The position numbers were made by a program, and so were the translations under genes. A stretch of 10,739 bases of DNA from Propionivibrio sp. (lineage in GTDB: Bacteria > Pseudomonadota > Gammaproteobacteria > Burkholderiales > Rhodocyclaceae): the NCBI GenBank assembly GCA_017990155.1, contig JAGNOM010000035.1, positions 4,213-14,951 of the forward strand, written 5' to 3'. The notes beneath the pieces were generated by a model. It was given only the letters and a program-made list of their open reading frames with translations. It was not told the DNA's origin and made no database searches. Shown here one piece after another: positions 7,471-10,739 of the stretch; position 1 is the first letter of the stretch, and each line of letters opens with the position of its first letter.

Positions 7471-7499
7471 TTGCTCGCCTGATACGCTAGGTCTATAAT
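7471..7499 (+). promoter_or_regulatory. Sigma70-like promoter of the CoA-transferase gene
   Basis: A perfect -10 hexamer TATAAT (7494-7499) stands 17 bases after TTGCTC (7471-7476), which keeps the TTG of the -35 consensus. Transcription would begin near 7506, giving a leader of about 208 bases. It is the best match to a housekeeping promoter in the window. Confidence 0.65.
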
Positions 7500-7639
7500 G
7501 CGCGGACCTGTTATTCGGTGGTTGATCGCTGCGCTTGTAATGTAATCTCTTCCGCAATTCCTTTACTCCAATTCGCCGACGGGCCGGGGCTGATTGCCTT
7601 TCTTGCTGGCGTTTGGTGGGCATGGTGGAAAGACTTCGA

Positions 7640-7694
7640 CGCGGTTTCAACGGTTATTCATTGCTACCGCGATAATCGCGGGGGCTTTATCTTT
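7640..7694 (+). promoter_or_regulatory. Palindromic leader hairpin with an alternative pairing
   Basis: CCGCGATAATCGCGG (7667-7681) is a perfect 15-base palindrome around a central A. As RNA it can form a CCGCG/CGCGG stem with an AUAAU loop, extendable by GCU with GGC across one mismatch, and it is followed by a T-rich run (7686-7694). CGCGGT at 7640-7645 is complementary to ACCGCG at 7666-7671, so the upstream and downstream pairings exclude each other. This resembles an attenuator/anti-attenuator or a DNA operator; function is inferred only. It ends 13 bases before the ribosome site. Confidence 0.35.
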
Positions 7695-7713
7695 TGAGGA
7701 GTCCTTTTCGATC

Positions 7714-9216
7714 ATGTCTCTACCCTTTCCGATTCTTACCGCTGAAGAGGCGGCAGAACTCATTCAGAACGGCCAGAATATAGGCTTCAGCGGCTTCACC
7801 GCAGCCGGCGCAGCAAAGGCTGTCCCGTTTGCACTGGCGCAGAAAGCCCGGCGCGAGCATACGGCCGGACGCCCGTTCAAGGTCGGCGTGCTGACCGGGG
7901 CTTCCACCGGCAAGTCGCTGGATGGCGCGTTGGCCGAGGCCGAAGCGATCAGTTTCCGTACGCCGTATCAAGGCAATGCCACGCTGCGCAAGCAGATCAA
8001 TTCCGGTGCCGTGCGCTTCTTCGACCAGCATTTGTCCTCAGTGCCGCAAGTCGCCCGTTACGGCTACCTCGGCAAGATCAACTGGGCTGTTGTCGAAGCC
8101 TGCGACTTGACGGCGGGTGGTGGTGTCGTGCTTTCGACCTCGGTCGGTGCGTCGAATACGTATATGCGTCTGGCTGACAAGATCATCATCGAGTTGAACG
8201 CCAAGCATCCGACCTCGTTGCTTGGTATTCACGACATCTTTGAACCGCAGGATCCGCCGACCCGTAGCGAGATTCCGATCTTCAGCGCGTCGGACCGTAT
8301 CGGTTCGCCAATCTGCGTGATCGATCCGAAGAAAATCGCCGGCGTGGTCTACACGAATCTTGCTGACGAGAGTGCCGGTTTTGACGAGGGGACGCCGGTG
8401 ACCGACCAGATCGGTCAGAACGTTGCCGACTTCCTCGTCGGGGAAATGCGTGCTGGCAGAATTCCGGCCTCTTTCCTGCCGCTGCAGTCGGGCGTGGGCA
8501 ATATCGCCAATGCGGTGCTCGCGGCGCTCGGGCAGAGCAAGGACATTCCGGCCTTCGAGATGTATACCGAAGTGCTTCAGGACTCCGTCGTGCCGCTGCT
8601 GGAAAACGGCCGTTGCACGTTTGCTTCGACCTGTGCGCTGACGTTGAGCCAGGATGCGATGCAAAAGGTCACCAACGACATCGACTACTACAAGAAGCGC
8701 ATCATGCTGCGCCCACAGGAAATCTCCAACCATCCGGAAATCGTGCGCCGTCTGGGTATCGTGTCGATGAATACCGCGATCGAGTTCGACCTTGGCGGTA
8801 ACGTCAATTCGACGCACGTGATGGGCAAGACGATGATGAACGGGATCGGCGGCTCAGGTGACTTCACCCGTAACGCTTACCTGTCGATCTTCTCGTGTCC
8901 GTCGACGGCCAAGAACGGAATGATTTCCGCCATTGTCCCGGTCGCGTCGCACATGGACCACAGCGAACATTCGGTTCAGATCGTCGTGACCGAACAGGGT
9001 GTGGCCGACTTGCGTGGGAAGGATCCGCACGAGCGTGCAGCTCTGATCATCGAGAAATGTGCACATCCGGACTACCGCGAGCAACTGCGCGATTATCTGC
9101 GACTGGTCGGACCGGGTAGCCATGAGCCGATGTCGCTGTCGATGGGCTTTGCAATGCACCGTCAGTTCCTGCGCCACGGGGATATGCGGAATATCGACTG
9201 GAAAGAGTACGCGTGA
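7714..9216 (+). CDS. Acetyl-CoA hydrolase/succinate CoA-transferase family protein
   Basis: A 500-residue protein, full length for the acetyl-CoA hydrolase/transferase family (Cat1/AarC/ScpC type). These enzymes move CoA between acetyl-, propionyl- or succinyl-CoA and a free acid through a glutamyl-CoA thioester. Visible features are the N-terminal NIGFSGFTAAGAAKAVP (22-38), the oxyanion-loop GVGNIANAV (260-268), the catalytic glutamate Glu286 in MYTEVLQDS, the glycine-rich NGIGGSGDF (376-384) and TEQGVADLRG (426-435). ATG at 7714 gives the family start MSLPFPILTAEEAA; its ribosome site TGAGGAG is rather distant (12 bases). The exact acyl-CoA pair (acetyl/succinyl or propionyl/succinyl) cannot be decided here. 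With its own promoter and strong terminator it appears monocistronic. Confidence 0.94.
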   Translation: MSLPFPILTAEEAAELIQNGQNIGFSGFTAAGAAKAVPFALAQKARREHTAGRPFKVGVLTGASTGKSLDGALAEAEAISFRTPYQGNATLRKQINSGAVRFFDQHLSSVPQVARYGYLGKINWAVVEACDLTAGGGVVLSTSVGASNTYMRLADKIIIELNAKHPTSLLGIHDIFEPQDPPTRSEIPIFSASDRIGSPICVIDPKKIAGVVYTNLADESAGFDEGTPVTDQIGQNVADFLVGEMRAGRIPASFLPLQSGVGNIANAVLAALGQSKDIPAFEMYTEVLQDSVVPLLENGRCTFASTCALTLSQDAMQKVTNDIDYYKKRIMLRPQEISNHPEIVRRLGIVSMNTAIEFDLGGNVNSTHVMGKTMMNGIGGSGDFTRNAYLSIFSCPSTAKNGMISAIVPVASHMDHSEHSVQIVVTEQGVADLRGKDPHERAALIIEKCAHPDYREQLRDYLRLVGPGSHEPMSLSMGFAMHRQFLRHGDMRNIDWKEYA

Positions 9217-9280
9217 TCGGCGTTTGATTCGGTTTGGCAAGGGCGGTGTCTGCTTCGCCCCTGCTGGCTGCAAGGAATGA

Positions 9281-9316
9281 CGACAAGGCCTCCGGTGTGG
9301 AGGCTTTGTCGTTTTT
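9281..9316 (+). terminator. Intrinsic terminator of the CoA-transferase gene
   Basis: GACAAGGCCTCC (9282-9293) pairs with GGAGGCTTTGTC (9299-9310) along 12 positions, with one G-U wobble and a GGTGT loop. A further C-G pair closes the base, and five T residues follow at 9312-9316. It lies 64 bases after the stop codon. This is a strong rho-independent terminator for rightward transcription. Confidence 0.93.
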
Positions 9317-9436
9317 GCATGTTGAGTTCATGCGCCCGCGCAGACGGCCGGCGTTTTGGCGTATGCAATCAGGTTTGTCGCGTGTGGTTTTTTTTGCCAT
9401 TGCCGCTATGCTGAAAGCTCGGATGCGGTTTTCCTC

Positions 9437-9472
9437 TTGTTTTTGATTCTTCATTAGAATATGCTAATAAAC
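9437..9472 (+). promoter_or_regulatory. Possible promoter of the RND efflux genes
   Basis: TTGTTT (9437-9442) stands 17 bases before TATGCT (9460-9465), and TAGAAT (9455-9460) is another -10-like hexamer. The stretch is AT-rich compared with its flanks and follows a terminator, so a promoter is expected here. Either -10 would start transcription within a few bases of the adaptor's ATG at 9473, leaving almost no leader. Confidence 0.3.
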
Positions 9473-10495
9473 ATGAAGACTACTACTCAGCGCTTTTTGC
9501 TCTTGCCCCTCGTTCTTCTTGCTGCGCTACTCGCGAGCAGCGCAGGATTCGCGGCCGAGTTGCCCACGGTGGTCGTGAAACCCCATCCGGTTGATCTGAC
9601 CTTGCCGGTTGAAGCCACTGTTGAAGCGACGACCCAGACGACCCTGACTTCGCAGGTTTCCGGGCGCGTGACCGAAATGCACGTCGATGTCGGACAACCA
9701 ATCCGGAAGGGCGATCTTTTGTTGCGGATCGACGCCCGCGAGGCGAGCGAGATGGCTGCCGGGGCAACGGCGCAATACATCAACGCCAAGGCAAACTACG
9801 AACGCCTGAAGAATCTGCATCGGCAGAACTTCATCAGCAGTGCTGCATTGGACAAGGCGAAGGCGGACTTTGACGCGGCGCAGGCGGCTCGAGGGCAGGC
9901 CAGCGTCAGCGTCGGATACGCGACCGTAATGGCGCCGATATCGGGGCTTGTTGCCCAGCGATTGATCGAGAACGGAGAGACCGCGGCGCCCGGGCGTCCG
10001 TTGTTGACGATTTATGACCCGAACGGGTTGCGTGTCACTGCCGCCATTCCGCAATATCAGTTACCGCAGATTCGCAACGTAAAGCAGGCGCGGATCGAGT
10101 TTCCCGAATTGAGTCGTTGGGTCGATTCAAAGTTCGTGACCGTGTTGCCGACCGCCGATGCGGCGACGCACGTCTCGCAGGTGCGTATCGGACTGCCCGA
10201 CGATCTGTCAGGCGTCGTTCCCGGAATGTTTGCCCGGGTCCACTTCGTGCTGGGTAGCGTCGTGCGCATGACGGTGCCGGCGCCTGCGGTGGTTCGTCGC
10301 GGGGAAGTCGCCGCGGTCTATGTCAAGAATGATCAGGGCGCGCTCGTTTTGCGCCAATTGCGCCTCGGTGAGCGCTTGGGCGAAGGCGACATTGAAGTTC
10401 TGGCCGGTCTGTCGGAGGGCGAGCACGTCGTTCTTGATGCGGTAAGAGCCGGTATCGAGCTCAAGGCACGCCAGGTTCAGGATCAGAAGCAGTAA
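9473..10495 (+). CDS. RND efflux periplasmic adaptor (membrane fusion) protein
   Basis: A 340-residue membrane fusion protein linking an RND inner-membrane pump to an outer-membrane channel. Residues 1-28 form a signal peptide (MKTTTQRF, a Leu-rich core, then GFAA before cleavage); there is no lipobox cysteine. The split lipoyl domain is at about 59-87 (TSQVSGRVTEMHVDVGQPI) and 150-180 (ATVMAPISGLVAQRL). They flank a short alpha-helical hairpin (92-145), followed by a beta-barrel (about 187-260) and a C-terminal membrane-proximal domain (about 265-335). ATG at 9473 gives the better signal-peptide start; ATG at 9461 is in frame four codons earlier. Neither has a visible Shine-Dalgarno site. 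The permease follows 89 bases after the stop, and the same frame stays open to overlap the permease ATG, so the C-terminus may be truncated. Substrate is unknown. Confidence 0.92.
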   Translation: MKTTTQRFLLLPLVLLAALLASSAGFAAELPTVVVKPHPVDLTLPVEATVEATTQTTLTSQVSGRVTEMHVDVGQPIRKGDLLLRIDAREASEMAAGATAQYINAKANYERLKNLHRQNFISSAALDKAKADFDAAQAARGQASVSVGYATVMAPISGLVAQRLIENGETAAPGRPLLTIYDPNGLRVTAAIPQYQLPQIRNVKQARIEFPELSRWVDSKFVTVLPTADAATHVSQVRIGLPDDLSGVVPGMFARVHFVLGSVVRMTVPAPAVVRRGEVAAVYVKNDQGALVLRQLRLGERLGEGDIEVLAGLSEGEHVVLDAVRAGIELKARQVQDQKQ

Positions 10496-10526
10496 GGCGG
10501 ACAGCTTGCCGAGAAGCAGCAAGCGG
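10485..10526 (+). repeat. Imperfect direct repeat spanning the adaptor stop codon
   Basis: AGAAGCAGTAAGGCGG (10485-10500) and AGAAGCAGCAAGCGG (10512-10526) are near-identical and start in the same reading phase. At the same position the first copy reads CAG-TAA (Gln-stop) and the second CAG-CAA (Gln-Gln). A single C-to-T difference therefore creates the annotated stop codon. Confidence 0.6.
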
Positions 10527-10584
10527 TGCCGCCTGAAAGCGCGAGTTTCCAGAATGCCCCGAATCGAAAGGTAAACAACGGTTT

Positions 10585-10739
10585 ATGAGTCTAGGTCTGT
10601 CAGGTCGAATTGCCCGTGCATTCCAGGCGTCACAGATGACGCCTTTGCTGGCGCTCGTCGCGCTGCTGATGGGAATCTTTGCCACGCTCGTCACCCCGCG
10701 CGAGGAAGAGCCGCAGATCGACGTGACGATGGCCAATGT
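10585..10739 (+). CDS. RND efflux permease, N-terminal fragment (runs off the window)
   Basis: The first 51 codons of an inner-membrane RND transporter are open to the window end. The N-terminus MSLGLSGRIARAFQASQMT is followed by a hydrophobic first membrane helix (PLLALVALLMGIFATLVT, about 20-37). Then comes PREEEPQIDVTMAN, the stretch right after the first helix that is typical of the hydrophobe/amphiphile efflux (HAE1/AcrB-like) superfamily, in which PxExxPxI is characteristic. It would pair with the adaptor just upstream to form a proton-driven efflux system. AAAGG (10567-10571) is a distant ribosome site, so translation may depend on coupling to the preceding frame. Most of the gene lies outside the window. 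Confidence 0.9.
   Translation, partial: MSLGLSGRIARAFQASQMTPLLALVALLMGIFATLVTPREEEPQIDVTMAN

Larger units (their letters stand above)
7348..7713 (+). other. Gene-free leader region upstream of the CoA-transferase gene
   Basis: These 366 bases contain no convincing gene. The first ~95 bases are T-rich with a weak hairpin (7396-7410). A strong sigma70-like promoter lies at 7471-7499. The following ~208 bases would be an untranslated leader, ending in a palindromic hairpin (7667-7681) and a ribosome site TGAGGAG (7695-7701) that stands 12 bases before the ATG. A TTG at 7594 in frame with the CoA-transferase would add 40 non-family residues and is not used here. Confidence 0.6.

Noticed and set aside
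7594..7713. TTG start that would extend the CoA-transferase by 40 residues, hydrophobic in part
   Set aside because: The family begins at the ATG at 7714 with its own ribosome site; the extension spans the palindromic leader and would make a cytoplasmic enzyme look exported.
8038..8817. A 259-codon minus-strand frame inside the CoA-transferase gene
   Set aside because: It is fully antisense to a gene with clear catalytic motifs, and its translation shows the His/Arg/Asp-rich composition typical of shadow frames in GC-rich DNA.

Overview
The window looks like chromosomal DNA of a betaproteobacterium, most likely a member of the Rhodocyclales (Dechloromonas/Azonexus/Accumulibacter-like). That placement is an inference from the moderately high GC content, the protein flavour (GTP-type PEP carboxykinase, succinate/acetyl-CoA transferase, a PBP7-like peptidase with a lysine-rich linker) and my memory of similar proteins. 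No search was run. I see no rRNA, tRNA, CRISPR array, insertion sequence or phage gene.

Layout from left to right. A small lysine/alanine-rich, histone-H1-like protein (+, 109-519) converges on a class I/II aminotransferase (-, 579-1742). Upstream of the aminotransferase on the same strand, and separated from it by a strong intrinsic terminator (1808-1832), is pckG, GTP-dependent PEP carboxykinase (-, 1853-3688). A 453-base region without a gene (3689-4141) then holds the divergent control regions of pckG and of a periplasmic D-Ala-D-Ala endopeptidase/carboxypeptidase of the PBP7 type (+, 4142-5179). That gene converges on an IclR-family regulator (-, 5221-6000). Divergent from the regulator is an abbreviated aldehyde dehydrogenase (+, 6181-6816) that lacks its catalytic half. 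Next comes dtd, D-aminoacyl-tRNA deacylase (+, 6895-7347).

A 366-base leader region (7348-7713) carries the best sigma70-like promoter of the window and a perfect 15-base palindrome. It precedes an acetyl-CoA hydrolase/succinate CoA-transferase family gene (+, 7714-9216), which ends at a very clear intrinsic terminator (9281-9316). The right end holds an RND efflux membrane-fusion (adaptor) protein (+, 9473-10495) and the first 51 codons of its inner-membrane RND permease (+, 10585 to the window end).

Functionally this is mostly housekeeping: PEPCK and the CoA-transferase act in central carbon and organic-acid metabolism, dtd in translation quality control, the PBP7-like enzyme in peptidoglycan remodelling, and the RND pair in efflux. 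I did not find a convincing new multi-gene system. The observations most worth a second look are the half-length aldehyde dehydrogenase beside an intact IclR regulator, the apparently premature stop of the RND adaptor inside a small tandem repeat, and the structured leader of the CoA-transferase gene.
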